DNA from: DASUPK01 sp963804595
Lineage (GTDB): Bacteria > Actinomycetota > Thermoleophilia > Solirubrobacterales > 70-9
Reading direction: 5' to 3'
Length of the DNA stretch: 64,000 nt
Assembly (NCBI GenBank): GCA_963804595.1
Contig: CAWDQZ010000008.1
Coordinates: 124,001-188,000 of the forward strand
Of the stretch, positions 43,823-51,717 are shown in pieces (position 1 is the first letter of the stretch; each line of letters starts with the position of its first letter). Made by a program: the position numbers and the translations under genes. Below the pieces are notes generated by a model that had not been told where the DNA came from, ran no database searches, and saw only the letters and a list, made by a program, of their open reading frames with translations.

Positions 43823-44662
43823 CTAACGCTTCGAGAACTGCGGGCGCTTACGCGCCTTCTTGAGGCCCGCCTTGCGCCGCTCCTTGACGCGGGCGTCGCG
43901 GGTCAGCATGCCCCGGCGCTTGAGCTCGGGACGCAGCGCGGGGTCGACCTCAGTGAGCGCGCGGGCGATGCCGTGGCGGACCGCCGCGGCCTGGCCCGAA
44001 ATACCGCCGCCGTGCACGCGAATCCGGACGTCGACGTTGCCCTCATACCCAGTCTGGGTGAGCGGCTGCTTGGCGACGGACTGCAGATAGGACCGCGGGA
44101 AGTACTCCTCGAGAGCGCGCTTGTTGACCTCGATGGTGCCGCTGCCCTGGCGCAGGATCACGCGGGCGACCGACGACTTGCGCTTGCCGGTGGCGGCGTA
44201 GCTGGCGTCGCCCTCGAGCTTGGCCGGCTTCGCAGCCACGGGCGCGTCCTCGTCGACGTCGCCGAGCTGCTCGCGCTCGCGGCGGAGGCGCTCCTCCTCC
44301 TCGGCCTCGCGGCGGGCACGCTCCTCGGCATCCAGCTCGCGCTCGGGCTCGATCGCGATCGGGTCGAGCTCCGCGCCCGGGACCACGTCTTCCTTCTTGC
44401 CGGAAGTGCTCTGCTCGGTGGCGGGGGGCGGTTCATCCTCCGTCGGCGTATCGGCCTCGGTGGCCGCGTCCTCGGACAGCGCCTCCTCCGGTGGCTCGTC
44501 CTCGCCCTCGCCGCGGTCGGGAGTGCCCCCCTCCGCGGGAGCGGACTCCCCGGGAGCCTGCTGCTCCGAGGCCTGCTGCTCCTCGGGGGTGCCCTCGGGC
44601 TGCTCGTCCGGGGCCTGCGCGTCCGGAGCCTGCTCGTCGTTGCGCTGCTCTTCGTCCTGCAT
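43823..44662 (-). CDS. rpsI: ribosomal protein S9 with a long acidic N-terminal extension
   Basis: The last about 130 residues are S9 (YAATGKRKSSVARVILRQGSG ... GGISGQAAAVRHGIARAL), ending in the basic tail KRPQFSKR that reaches the ribosomal P site. The first about 150 residues form an acidic, Glu/Gln/Pro/Ala-rich, low-complexity extension followed by a charged coiled-coil-like segment (ERARREAEEEERLRREREQ). Typical S9 proteins have about 130 residues; Actinobacteria often add 20-40. Start at the ATG at 44662, three bases after rplM. Confidence 0.93.
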   Translation of the reverse strand: MQDEEQRNDEQAPDAQAPDEQPEGTPEEQQASEQQAPGESAPAEGGTPDRGEGEDEPPEEALSEDAATEADTPTEDEPPPATEQSTSGKKEDVVPGAELDPIAIEPERELDAEERARREAEEEERLRREREQLGDVDEDAPVAAKPAKLEGDASYAATGKRKSSVARVILRQGSGTIEVNKRALEEYFPRSYLQSVAKQPLTQTGYEGNVDVRIRVHGGGISGQAAAVRHGIARALTEVDPALRPELKRRGMLTRDARVKERRKAGLKKARKRPQFSKR

Positions 44663-44664
44663 GC

Positions 44665-45099
44665 TCAAATCTCGAACTCCAGCTGCTCGGGCTTCTGGGC
44701 CTGGTGCGGATGCTCCGGGCCGGCGTAGACCTTCAGCTTGCGGAGCTGCGCGCGCGCGAGGCGATTGCGCGGCAGCATGCCCTTGACCGCCTTGCGGATG
44801 ACCTCCTCGGGGCGCTTCTCCAGCATGTCTCCGAGCGTCCGGGACCGGATTCCGCCCGGGTAGCCGCTGTGGCGCCAGTAGACCTTCTTCTCGCGCTTGT
44901 CCCCGGTGACCGCGATCTTCTCGGCGTTGACGACGATCACGAAGTCGCCGACGTCCACGTGCGGCGTGTAGGTGGGCTTCCGCTTGCCCCGGAGCACGTT
45001 CGCGATCTGCGTGGCAAGGCGGCCCAGCGTCTTGTTCTCGGCATCGACGACGTACCAGACCCGCTCGCGGTCCTGGGAAGTCGCCTGGTAGGTCCTCAT
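44665..45099 (-). CDS. rplM: ribosomal protein L13
   Basis: A 144-residue large-subunit protein. Diagnostic segments are DRERVWYVVDAENKTLGRLAT, HVDVGDFVIVVNAEKIAVTG, YWRHSGYPGGI and KGMLPRNRLARAQL. The start at 45099 (MRTYQA) matches the family's usual N-terminus; an in-frame ATG at 45117 would add six residues. First gene of the minus-strand housekeeping operon, followed by rpsI after three bases. Confidence 0.95.
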   Translation of the reverse strand: MRTYQATSQDRERVWYVVDAENKTLGRLATQIANVLRGKRKPTYTPHVDVGDFVIVVNAEKIAVTGDKREKKVYWRHSGYPGGIRSRTLGDMLEKRPEEVIRKAVKGMLPRNRLARAQLRKLKVYAGPEHPHQAQKPEQLEFEI

Positions 45100-45117
45100 C
45101 GCAGTCGCAGTAGCCAT

Positions 45118-45142
45118 AAAAAGAGCCGCGCACCTCCGCGGC
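45118..45142 (-). promoter_or_regulatory. terminator-like hairpin in the rplM leader
   Basis: On the minus strand GCCGCG (45142-45137), loop GAGGTG and CGCGGC (45130-45125) are followed by TCTTTTT and then the ATG at 45117. The only Shine-Dalgarno-like GGAGGT lies inside the hairpin. The layout suggests attenuation or sequestration of the ribosome site, as in autogenous control of L13-S9 operons; this is inference. Confidence 0.5.
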
Positions 45143-45206
45143 CGCCGGATGATAGCCAGGTTCCCCCACACCGGCGAGCGGCCGCGCCCGGAGTAGGATC
45201 GCCGCC

Positions 45207-46388
45207 GTGGAGGGTGGGCGTCCAGCAGCGTCGGTCTCTTATCAGCACGTCACCAAGCGGTATCCGGGCCAGGAGGAACCCGCGATCCACGACCTCTCAC
45301 TCGAGGTCGATGCCGGCGAGATCTGCGTCCTGGTCGGCCCCTCGGGCAGCGGCAAGACGACGGCCCTCCGGATGGTCAACCGCACCGTCGACATCACCGA
45401 GGGGGACATCCTGATCGCCGACACCTCCGTGCGCGACCGAGACCCGGCGGAGCTGCGGCGCGAGATGGGCTACGTGATCCAGCAGATCGGGCTCTTCCCG
45501 CATCGCACCGTCATCCAGAACATCGAAACGGTGCCCCGGCTGCTCGGCTGGGACCACGATCGGGCCCGCGCTCGCGCGCAAGAGCTCCTCGACCTGATCG
45601 GCCTCGACAACAGCCTGCGCGACCGCTTCCCGAGCCAGCTCTCGGGCGGCCAGCAGCAGCGCGTCGGCGTGGCGCGTGCGCTGGCGGCGGACCCACCGGT
45701 GATGCTGATGGACGAGCCGTTCGGGGCGATCGACCCGATCAACCGCGAGCGGTTGCAGAACGAGTTCCTGCGGCTCCAATCGGAGATCCGCAAGACCGTT
45801 CTCTTCGTCACCCACGACATCGACGAGGCGGTGAAGATGGGTGACCGGGTCGCGATCCTCCAGGAGGGCGGCCACCTCGCCCAGTACGCGACGCCGGCCG
45901 AGCTCCTGATGGCGCCCGCGAATGACTTCGTCGAGGACTTCGTCGGCGCCGACCGGGCCCTGAAGCGCCTCGCGCTGATGAGGGTCCGCGACATCGACCT
46001 GTGGCACGCGCCGCTTGCCTTCGTCGGGCAATCGACGCAGGAGGTGAGCGCAAAGCTCCAGGGCGCCGAGGTCCCCCACGCCCTTCTCGTCGACTCGGAG
46101 CGCCGCCCAGTGGGCTGGCTCTCCGACTCCGATCTTCGGGCCGAGACCGTTCCGCAAACCCCCGACACCTCCCCCGAGCCGATTCTCGATCTCGACGACG
46201 TGATGCGCGATGCCCTCGCCGACCTCCTTCAAGCTGAGACCCAGTACGCCCCCGTGATCGACGGTCAGGGTCGGATCGCGGGTGTGCTCTCAATCGAGAT
46301 CATCTCCGACTTCCTGGGCTCGCCCGAGGCGAAGGTCGAGGAACACTCGGCGATCGAGCGGCCGGTGGAGCACCCCGTCGGCGAATGA
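45207..46388 (+). CDS. osmolyte ABC importer, ATP-binding subunit (OpuCA-type)
   Basis: A 393-residue ATPase. Walker A is VLVGPSGSGKTTALRMVNR, the signature is LSGGQQQRVGVARALAA, Walker B is VMLMDEPFGAIDP, and the switch is FVTHDIDEAVKM. The last about 110 residues hold a pair of CBS-like segments (PHALLVDSERRPVGWLSDSD and YAPVIDGQGRIAGVLSIE), as in OpuA/OpuC, where they sense ionic strength. It starts GTG at 45207. First of four linked genes for glycine betaine/choline-type uptake. Confidence 0.92.
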   Translation: MEGGRPAASVSYQHVTKRYPGQEEPAIHDLSLEVDAGEICVLVGPSGSGKTTALRMVNRTVDITEGDILIADTSVRDRDPAELRREMGYVIQQIGLFPHRTVIQNIETVPRLLGWDHDRARARAQELLDLIGLDNSLRDRFPSQLSGGQQQRVGVARALAADPPVMLMDEPFGAIDPINRERLQNEFLRLQSEIRKTVLFVTHDIDEAVKMGDRVAILQEGGHLAQYATPAELLMAPANDFVEDFVGADRALKRLALMRVRDIDLWHAPLAFVGQSTQEVSAKLQGAEVPHALLVDSERRPVGWLSDSDLRAETVPQTPDTSPEPILDLDDVMRDALADLLQAETQYAPVIDGQGRIAGVLSIEIISDFLGSPEAKVEEHSAIERPVEHPVGE

Positions 46389-47128
46389 CCGCTGGCGTCC
46401 TCCAGCTCGCACCGCTCGTCGGGCAGGTGACGATCCACAACCGGACCGGCCCGAACGCCCCCTGCCAGGCGCAGGAGGGCAAGGTGTTCTGTTTTCAGTG
46501 GGCGATCGACAACTTCGACCGCTACACGACCCCGTTCCTCAACCAGCTCCTGCTCGTGCTGATCGCGGTGTCCATCGGCTTCGCGGTCGCGTTCGCCTTC
46601 GCGGTCATCTCCCACCGCCAGCGCTGGCTGATCCCGACGTTCACCGGCGGGACCGGAGTGCTCTACACGATCCCCTCGCTCGCCTTCATCTTCCTGTTGC
46701 TGCCGATCACGGGGCTCGGCTGGGAGACCGCGATCATCGTGCTCTCCGTCTACACGCTGCAGATCATCTACCGGAACATCGTCGCCGGGCTGGCGAACGT
46801 CCCGGCAGAGAGCAAGGACGCGGGACGCGGCATGGGGATGACCGATCGCCAGCTGCTCTGGCGGGTGGAGCTGCCCCTGGCCCTTCCCGAGATCATCGCC
46901 GGGCTGCGCATCGCGACGGTCTCGACCGTGGCGATCTCGACGCTGATGGTCTTCGCGAACGTCAACACGCTCGGCCAGCCGCTCTACCAGCAGATCGACT
47001 TCAAGACCAACATCGTGATCGCCGCCGGGCTCTCGATCCTGATGGCGATCTTCCTGGACGTAGTCCTCTTGCTCAGTCAGCGCCTGCTCGCACCCTGGCG
47101 AAGACCGTCGATGGAGGCGAGGGTATGA
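46385..47128 (+). CDS. osmolyte ABC importer, permease 1 (OpuCB-type)
   Basis: A 247-residue permease of the MetI-like fold, about six helices. The EAA-type loop that docks to the ATPase reads SKDAGRGMGMTDRQLLWRVELPLALPEIIAGLR. It overlaps the ATPase gene by ATGA. A long extracytoplasmic N-terminal segment (QVTIHNRTGPNAPCQAQEGK) precedes the first helix. Confidence 0.92.
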   Translation: MTAGVLQLAPLVGQVTIHNRTGPNAPCQAQEGKVFCFQWAIDNFDRYTTPFLNQLLLVLIAVSIGFAVAFAFAVISHRQRWLIPTFTGGTGVLYTIPSLAFIFLLLPITGLGWETAIIVLSVYTLQIIYRNIVAGLANVPAESKDAGRGMGMTDRQLLWRVELPLALPEIIAGLRIATVSTVAISTLMVFANVNTLGQPLYQQIDFKTNIVIAAGLSILMAIFLDVVLLLSQRLLAPWRRPSMEARV

Positions 47129-47853
47129 GCGGGGTCCTCCATCTCGGCGTGCTGAGCGTCTTCGGCGACGCCATCGACTTCATCTTCCACCAGCAGGAGG
47201 CGCGCACCGGGCAGACGATGGTCGGCGGACCGGATCAGGTGTGGCACCTGACCGGCCAGCACCTCAAAGTCACCTTCCTGGCGTTGGGCCTGGCGCTGCT
47301 GATCGCCCTGCCGATCGGCGTGGCTCTCGGTCACTTCCGCAGGGGCGAGGCCGTCGCCATCTCGGTCGGGAACGCGGGACGAGCCATTCCCGAGCTGGCG
47401 CTGATCGCCTTCGTCGCCGCGTTCATCGGCGTGGGACTGCTCAACGTCACCTTTGCGCTGGCGGTGCTGGGGATCCCGCCGATCCTCACCAACGCCTATG
47501 TCGGGGTGAGCCAGGTGGACCGCAACGCCGTGGATGCCGCCCGGGGAATGGGCATGCGCGGGCTCCAGGTCGTCGGCCGCGTCGAGCTGCCACTTGCGGT
47601 GCCGACGATCATGGCGGGAGTGCGCACGGCGGCCATCAACATCATCGCCACGGCGGCCCTGGCTTCGCTCGCCGGGCTGAGCACGCTGGGAGATCTGATC
47701 CTGGGCCGCAACGTCTACGGCGACGCGGGAGTCGTCGCGGGGGCCATCCTGATCGCGCTGCTGGCGCTGACACTCGAGCTGACCCTCGCCGGCGTTCAGT
47801 GGCTGCTGACCCCGCGCGGGCTGAAATTGGCGCGGGCCGGTGCCGCGGCATAG
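47125..47853 (+). CDS. osmolyte ABC importer, permease 2 (OpuCD-type)
   Basis: A 242-residue permease with the matching EAA-type loop NAVDAARGMGMRGLQVVGRVELPLAVPTIMAG. It overlaps permease 1 by ATGA. Paired with permease 1, it completes the heterodimeric channel. The start at 47125 is set by the overlap; a longer open frame in the same register continues upstream but is antisense-like in composition. Confidence 0.92.
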   Translation: MSGVLHLGVLSVFGDAIDFIFHQQEARTGQTMVGGPDQVWHLTGQHLKVTFLALGLALLIALPIGVALGHFRRGEAVAISVGNAGRAIPELALIAFVAAFIGVGLLNVTFALAVLGIPPILTNAYVGVSQVDRNAVDAARGMGMRGLQVVGRVELPLAVPTIMAGVRTAAINIIATAALASLAGLSTLGDLILGRNVYGDAGVVAGAILIALLALTLELTLAGVQWLLTPRGLKLARAGAAA

Positions 47854-47908
47854 GCTTACGCCGTCCAGTCCAGGGCGCAACAGGGCCCAAGACGAGAGGA
47901 GGGTCACG

Positions 47909-48898
47909 GTGGTGACCGGCAATTCGCGACTGAGGGCTGCGTTCGCGCTGATCGCGGCGTTGGTGATTGCCCTCGGCATCGCCGCTTGTGGGGGCGGCGA
48001 CGACAACAACGACACCGGGACGAGCGGCGGCAACTCCGCGAACCTGATCAAGTCGAACTCGGCCAACAACGGGGTTCAGCTCACGGTGGGGTCCAAGAAC
48101 TTCACCGAGGCCCTGATCCTCGGGAACATCTACGCCCAGGCGCTGCAGGCGGCCGGCTACGACGTGAAGACCAACCTCAACCTCGGTTCCGAGACGATCG
48201 CCTACAAGGCCCTGCAGGATGGGCAGATCAGCGGCTACCCGGAGTACACCTCCACGCTGCTGACCTCGATCTTCGGCAAGGAGGCGAACCAGGTCCCGGC
48301 CGAGGCGCAGGCCGCCTTTCAGCAGGCGCAGCAGGAGCTCCAGCCGAAGGGTGAGACCGCCTTCGCGCCGACGCCGTTCGCCGACGCGAACGCGCTGGGG
48401 ATGCTGAAGACGAAGGCCGACGAGCTCGGGGTCACCACGATCTCCGATCTCCAGGGCAAGTCCCAGGACCTGACGCTCTACGGCTCACCCGAGTGCCGCC
48501 AGCGGGTCGACTGCCTGGTCGGGCTGCAAGACGTCTATGGCCTGCAGTTCAAGTCGTTCAATCCGGTGGATATCGGGCTCCGGTACACGGTCCTCGACAA
48601 GGGCCAGGCGGACCTCTCGATCCTGTTCACCTCCGACGCTCAGCTCGCGGCGAATCCCGACAAGTACGTCCTGCTCCAGGACGACAAGGGGATCTTCCCC
48701 TCAGGGAACGTCATCTGGGTCACCGACCAGGCGACGGTCCAGAAGGCGGGCCCGGACTACCAGGCGACGATCGAGAAGGTCCAGCAGGGCCTCACGCTGC
48801 CGGTGATGCAGGAGCTCAACGCCCGCGTCGACATCGACAAGCAGGAGCCAGCCGCCGTGGCGACGCAGTATCTGAAGGAGGACGGCTACATCCAGTAG
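47909..48898 (+). CDS. osmolyte-binding lipoprotein (OpuCC/ProX-type)
   Basis: A 329-residue solute-binding protein. The leader ends in the lipobox IGIAAC, then a Gly/Asn/Asp-rich linker. The mature lobe starts VQLTVGSKNFTEALILGNIYAQAL, the typical opening of OpuAC/OsmF-like quaternary-ammonium binding proteins. GSPECRQRVDCLVGLQDVYGL carries a likely disulfide. Start GTG at 47909 or 47912, with GGAGGG just upstream. Last gene of the importer operon, closed by a strong hairpin. Confidence 0.9.
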   Translation: MVTGNSRLRAAFALIAALVIALGIAACGGGDDNNDTGTSGGNSANLIKSNSANNGVQLTVGSKNFTEALILGNIYAQALQAAGYDVKTNLNLGSETIAYKALQDGQISGYPEYTSTLLTSIFGKEANQVPAEAQAAFQQAQQELQPKGETAFAPTPFADANALGMLKTKADELGVTTISDLQGKSQDLTLYGSPECRQRVDCLVGLQDVYGLQFKSFNPVDIGLRYTVLDKGQADLSILFTSDAQLAANPDKYVLLQDDKGIFPSGNVIWVTDQATVQKAGPDYQATIEKVQQGLTLPVMQELNARVDIDKQEPAAVATQYLKEDGYIQ

Positions 48899-48928
48899 CC
48901 AGCCCTAGTTCGGCAGCGAAGCGTTCTT

Positions 48929-48959
48929 GAGAGGACCGGGGCCCACCCCCGGTCCTCTC
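48929..48959 (+). terminator. terminator after the osmolyte importer operon
   Basis: A perfect 13-base stem GAGAGGACCGGGG / CCCCGGTCCTCTC with loop CCCAC, 30 bases after the last stop. A short GTTATA follows instead of a long U-run. Confidence 0.75.
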
Positions 48960-49004
48960 GTTATACTGCCGCGCCAATCGATGGCCAAATCCCTCCGATG
49001 CGAA

Positions 49005-49155
49005 TCGGGTTGCTCCTCGGCTTCGCCTGCGGAGCACCCTCTCATCAAGGGGAGCGGGGGACCCGAAGGGGATCAACCCCCAGGGGCGAATCGCAACCGA
49101 CTGGTTCGTAGCGCCGCTCTCGGCGCGAGCCCGACAGCTAACTCCGCAGGCCGCA
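49005..49155 (+). ncRNA. cyclic di-AMP riboswitch (ydaO/yuaA type)
   Basis: The leader of the M23 gene contains the conserved blocks of the ydaO-yuaA riboswitch (RF00379): GCGGGGGACCC (49054-49064), GGGGCGAATCG (49083-49093) and GAGCCCGACAGCTAACTCCG (49126-49145), in the right order and just before the start codon. In Actinobacteria this element commonly sits before cell-wall hydrolases; it turns expression down when c-di-AMP is high. The 5' boundary is approximate. Confidence 0.88.
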
Positions 49156-49161
49156 GAGAGC

Positions 49162-49746
49162 ATGGTCGAGGCAGGATTCGACAAGCCGGTTCGACGTACG
49201 CCCCGCAGGGTGGTGGCAACGCTCGCCGCCACGGCGGTGGCCTCCGCCCTGTTCGGCACCGGTCTCGCCTTTGCCCAGAGCGGTGGCGTCGGCGCCCCGG
49301 GCGGCACCGCCGCGCCGACCGCGGCCCCCGCCGGCTCGATGATCTTCCCGGTCGCCGGGCCGCACTCGATCGGCCAGGGGTTCGGCGCAGGGCGTTCAGG
49401 CGGCCGCCACCACGAGGGGCAGGACATCATGGCCGCTTGCGGCACCCCGCTGGTGGCCGTCAGCCGGGCGAAGGTCAAGTTCGTCAGCACCCAGAGCTTG
49501 GCCGGCAACTACGTCGTGATCCGCAACAAGAAGCTCCACCAGGACTACATGTACGCGCACCTTGCGACCCGCGCCTCGGTGACGAAGGGGCAGGTCGTGC
49601 AGCCGGGTCAGCAGATCGGGATCGTCGGTCACACCGGCGACGCCACCGCGTGCCACCTCCACTTCGAGCTCTGGCTCGGCAAGTGGTACCGGGGCGGCCA
49701 CCCGATCAACCCGATGCCGTACCTCCAGACCTACGCCGGTTACTAG
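49162..49746 (+). CDS. M23 family peptidoglycan endopeptidase
   Basis: A 194-residue secreted metallopeptidase of the LytM type. A signal peptide (VVATLAATAVASALFGTGLAFA) is followed by a short Gly/Pro/Ala linker and the catalytic domain. Zinc ligands are in HHEGQDI (H-x3-D) and CHLHFELW (H-x-H). It cuts peptide cross-bridges. A single Cys in MAACGTP and one in TACHLH may form a disulfide. Its expression is probably controlled by the c-di-AMP riboswitch upstream. Confidence 0.93.
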   Translation: MVEAGFDKPVRRTPRRVVATLAATAVASALFGTGLAFAQSGGVGAPGGTAAPTAAPAGSMIFPVAGPHSIGQGFGAGRSGGRHHEGQDIMAACGTPLVAVSRAKVKFVSTQSLAGNYVVIRNKKLHQDYMYAHLATRASVTKGQVVQPGQQIGIVGHTGDATACHLHFELWLGKWYRGGHPINPMPYLQTYAGY

Positions 49747-49821
49747 CCGGGTGAGTCTGGCTCAAGAGCGCGAGCGGTTGTCGCGTTTGTCCCCCGACGT
49801 GCGGAACGAAGTCGACATACA

Positions 49822-49841
49822 GCCGCTATTCGTCCAAAGCG
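49822..49841. repeat. dispersed hairpin repeat, copy 4
   Basis: The sequence GCCGCTATTCGTCCAAAGCG has the right-hand AAAGCG arm and TCGTCC loop of the family; the left arm is imperfect. It lies between two plus-strand genes. Confidence 0.5.
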
Positions 49842-49898
49842 GGCATGAGGCGACGCGGCCTCAGCACGTCGAGGTGAGACAGGTTCGAACCTAAGTAG

Positions 49899-50555
49899 GT
49901 GGGCCCGGTGACGGCAATCGCCTCCCCCGAACGCCCGGCGACGGTCTCGACTCCCGCTCTCTTCGGCCGCGTCATGGCGCTCGTGGCCTTGACCGTAGGT
50001 TTCGCAACCCTCGGGGTCTGGCTGGGGCGAGGGCTGGGCGGCCCGGGCTGGTTCATCGCCTGGCTGCTTTCGCTCGGCTGCTTGATCGGCTTGAACGTCG
50101 CCAATGCCCGCGGGCAGACCGGACTGGCATTGACGCTGCTGTTCGCCTTCGGGCTGCTGATCGGTGGAAGCGTCGCGACCACCATCAACTACTACGCACA
50201 GACGGACCCGACGGCGGTCCGTCAGGCGTTTGGGGCCACGGCGCTGTTCGTCGCGGTCCTCGGGGCAGGCGGATACGCGGTTCGCCGCGATCTCTCGTTC
50301 CTCTACCGGATCGCGTTCGTGCTGCTCCTGGCGCTGCTGGGCGCGGGCATCGTGCTGATCTTCGTTCAGATTCCGTCCGTGTACACCGCCTGGTCGCTAG
50401 CTGGCCTGGCGATCTTCGGGCTCTACACCGTCATTGACTTCAATCGCCTCCGCCGGGCTGGCGCCGACGAGGCAATCCCGCTGGCAGCGGGGATATTTCT
50501 CGACGTCCTCAATATCTTCCTGTTCTTCCTGCGTCTCTTCGCCCGCCGTTCCTGA
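49899..50555 (+). CDS. Bax inhibitor-1/YccA family membrane protein
   Basis: A 218-residue protein with seven predicted helices. The ending GLYTVIDFNRL...AAGIFLDVLNIFLFFLRLF is the hallmark of the BI-1 (TMBIM) family, including the Asp residues thought to act as a pH-sensitive latch. Bacterial members form calcium-leak channels or interact with membrane quality-control proteases. It starts GTG at 49899. Confidence 0.88.
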   Translation: MGPVTAIASPERPATVSTPALFGRVMALVALTVGFATLGVWLGRGLGGPGWFIAWLLSLGCLIGLNVANARGQTGLALTLLFAFGLLIGGSVATTINYYAQTDPTAVRQAFGATALFVAVLGAGGYAVRRDLSFLYRIAFVLLLALLGAGIVLIFVQIPSVYTAWSLAGLAIFGLYTVIDFNRLRRAGADEAIPLAAGIFLDVLNIFLFFLRLFARRS

Positions 50556-50580
50556 GGCGGGAGAGCGTCTTGGGAAGCGC

Positions 50581-50598
50581 CGCTTTTCGTCCAAAGCG
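50581..50598. repeat. dispersed hairpin repeat, copy 5
   Basis: CGCTTTTCGTCCAAAGCG is the cleanest copy: a perfect six-base stem CGCTTT/AAAGCG around the loop TCGTCC. It lies 25 bases after the BI-1 stop. Confidence 0.65.
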
Positions 50599-50656
50599 AG
50601 CCCGCCCTCAGTGAGCCCGCTTGGGCGGGCGTGAGGCCCGTAGGCTTCCCCTTCGC

Positions 50657-51541
50657 GTGAGCGCCTCTCGAGACATCCGAACCCCCGACGCGCGGGCCGG
50701 TGTCGCCGTGGTGACCGACAGCACGCCATACCTGCCTCGGGGGCTGGTCGACAGGTGGGGGATCCGCGAGGTCAGCCTGTATGTGGGCTGGGATGGAGAC
50801 CTGCGCCCCGAGCATGAGTACGACCTCGATGCCTTCTATGTGCGGCTGCGCGAATCCCCGACGCTGCCGTCGACCTCGCAGCCATCGGTGGGAGACTTTC
50901 GCGCTTGCTACGAGCCGCTCGTCAGCGCAGGGCGCGACGTGGTCTCCGTTCACATAGCCGCCGGCATCTCGGGGACGTGCGAGAGCGCGACCGAGGCTGC
51001 GCGCTCCCTGGCCAAAGAGGGGCATCCCGGGCGCATAGAGGTCGTGGACAGCCAGACCGGCGCCGGCGGTCTGGGCTGCCTTGTGGTGGCTGCCGCGCGC
51101 GCAGCCGAGCAAGGCGCAGAGCTGGACGCCGTCGTCGATACCGTGCGCCAAACCCGTCAGGGCCTCGAAATCTGGTTTTGCCTGGACACTCTCGAATACC
51201 TGCGCCGCGGAGGGCGAATCGGGGCGGCACAGGCAATGGTCGGGACGGCGCTGAAGGTCAAACCGATCTTGACTTTCGGCACCGAGATCTCCCCCGTCGG
51301 CCGCGTCCGAACGAAGAAGCGCGGTTTGGAGCGGATGGACGAATACCTGCGTGGGCTGCAGGCCCGGGGTGCAACGGACTGGGTCGTGCAACACGCCCAG
51401 TCACCTGAGGATGCCAAGCATCTAGTCGCTCGGGGCTCCGAGATCTTCGGCGCGGGTCCGCTGTTCTGCACCGAGGTGGGGCCGGTGCTCGGCACGCACC
51501 TCGGCTCCGGAATGCTCGTCGGAGGCGTCATGCGCGTCTGA
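50657..51541 (+). CDS. DegV family fatty-acid-binding protein
   Basis: A 294-residue protein of the DegV/FakB type. It opens AGVAVVTDSTPYLP, has the lipid-binding STSQPSVGDF segment, IAAGISGTCESA and IEVVDSQTGAGGLG, and the helical lid ending TLEYLRRGGRIG. Family members hold a fatty acid for FakA kinase; no fakA is in the window. Start GTG at 50657. Confidence 0.9.
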   Translation: MSASRDIRTPDARAGVAVVTDSTPYLPRGLVDRWGIREVSLYVGWDGDLRPEHEYDLDAFYVRLRESPTLPSTSQPSVGDFRACYEPLVSAGRDVVSVHIAAGISGTCESATEAARSLAKEGHPGRIEVVDSQTGAGGLGCLVVAAARAAEQGAELDAVVDTVRQTRQGLEIWFCLDTLEYLRRGGRIGAAQAMVGTALKVKPILTFGTEISPVGRVRTKKRGLERMDEYLRGLQARGATDWVVQHAQSPEDAKHLVARGSEIFGAGPLFCTEVGPVLGTHLGSGMLVGGVMRV

Positions 51542-51667
51542 GGCGTTCAGCGCGTCCCTGCCGGACACGCCCGCATGCCTGGCGAAGCGCCATTTGCGGA
51601 AGAGTCGGGCCCAGCCGATCTGGTCTCTCCTGTAATGCGCGAGAAGCAAGCGCCGCGTCGAAGACCG

Positions 51668-51682
51668 CTGCTTTCCATCCAA
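51668..51682. repeat. dispersed hairpin repeat, copy 6
   Basis: TGCTTTCCATCCAAG carries the left arm and loop of the family, but the right arm is eroded (AAGGG). It lies between converging genes. Confidence 0.4.
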
Positions 51683-51717
51683 GGGGGTATCCGGTTGGCT
51701 GCCCCACTCGGCAGAGC

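Noticed and set aside
46282..47124. A longer, 523-codon reading of the second osmolyte permease
   Set aside because: The upstream part overlaps permease 1 in another frame and is Arg/Pro-rich; the ATGA overlap at 47125 gives a normal permease.
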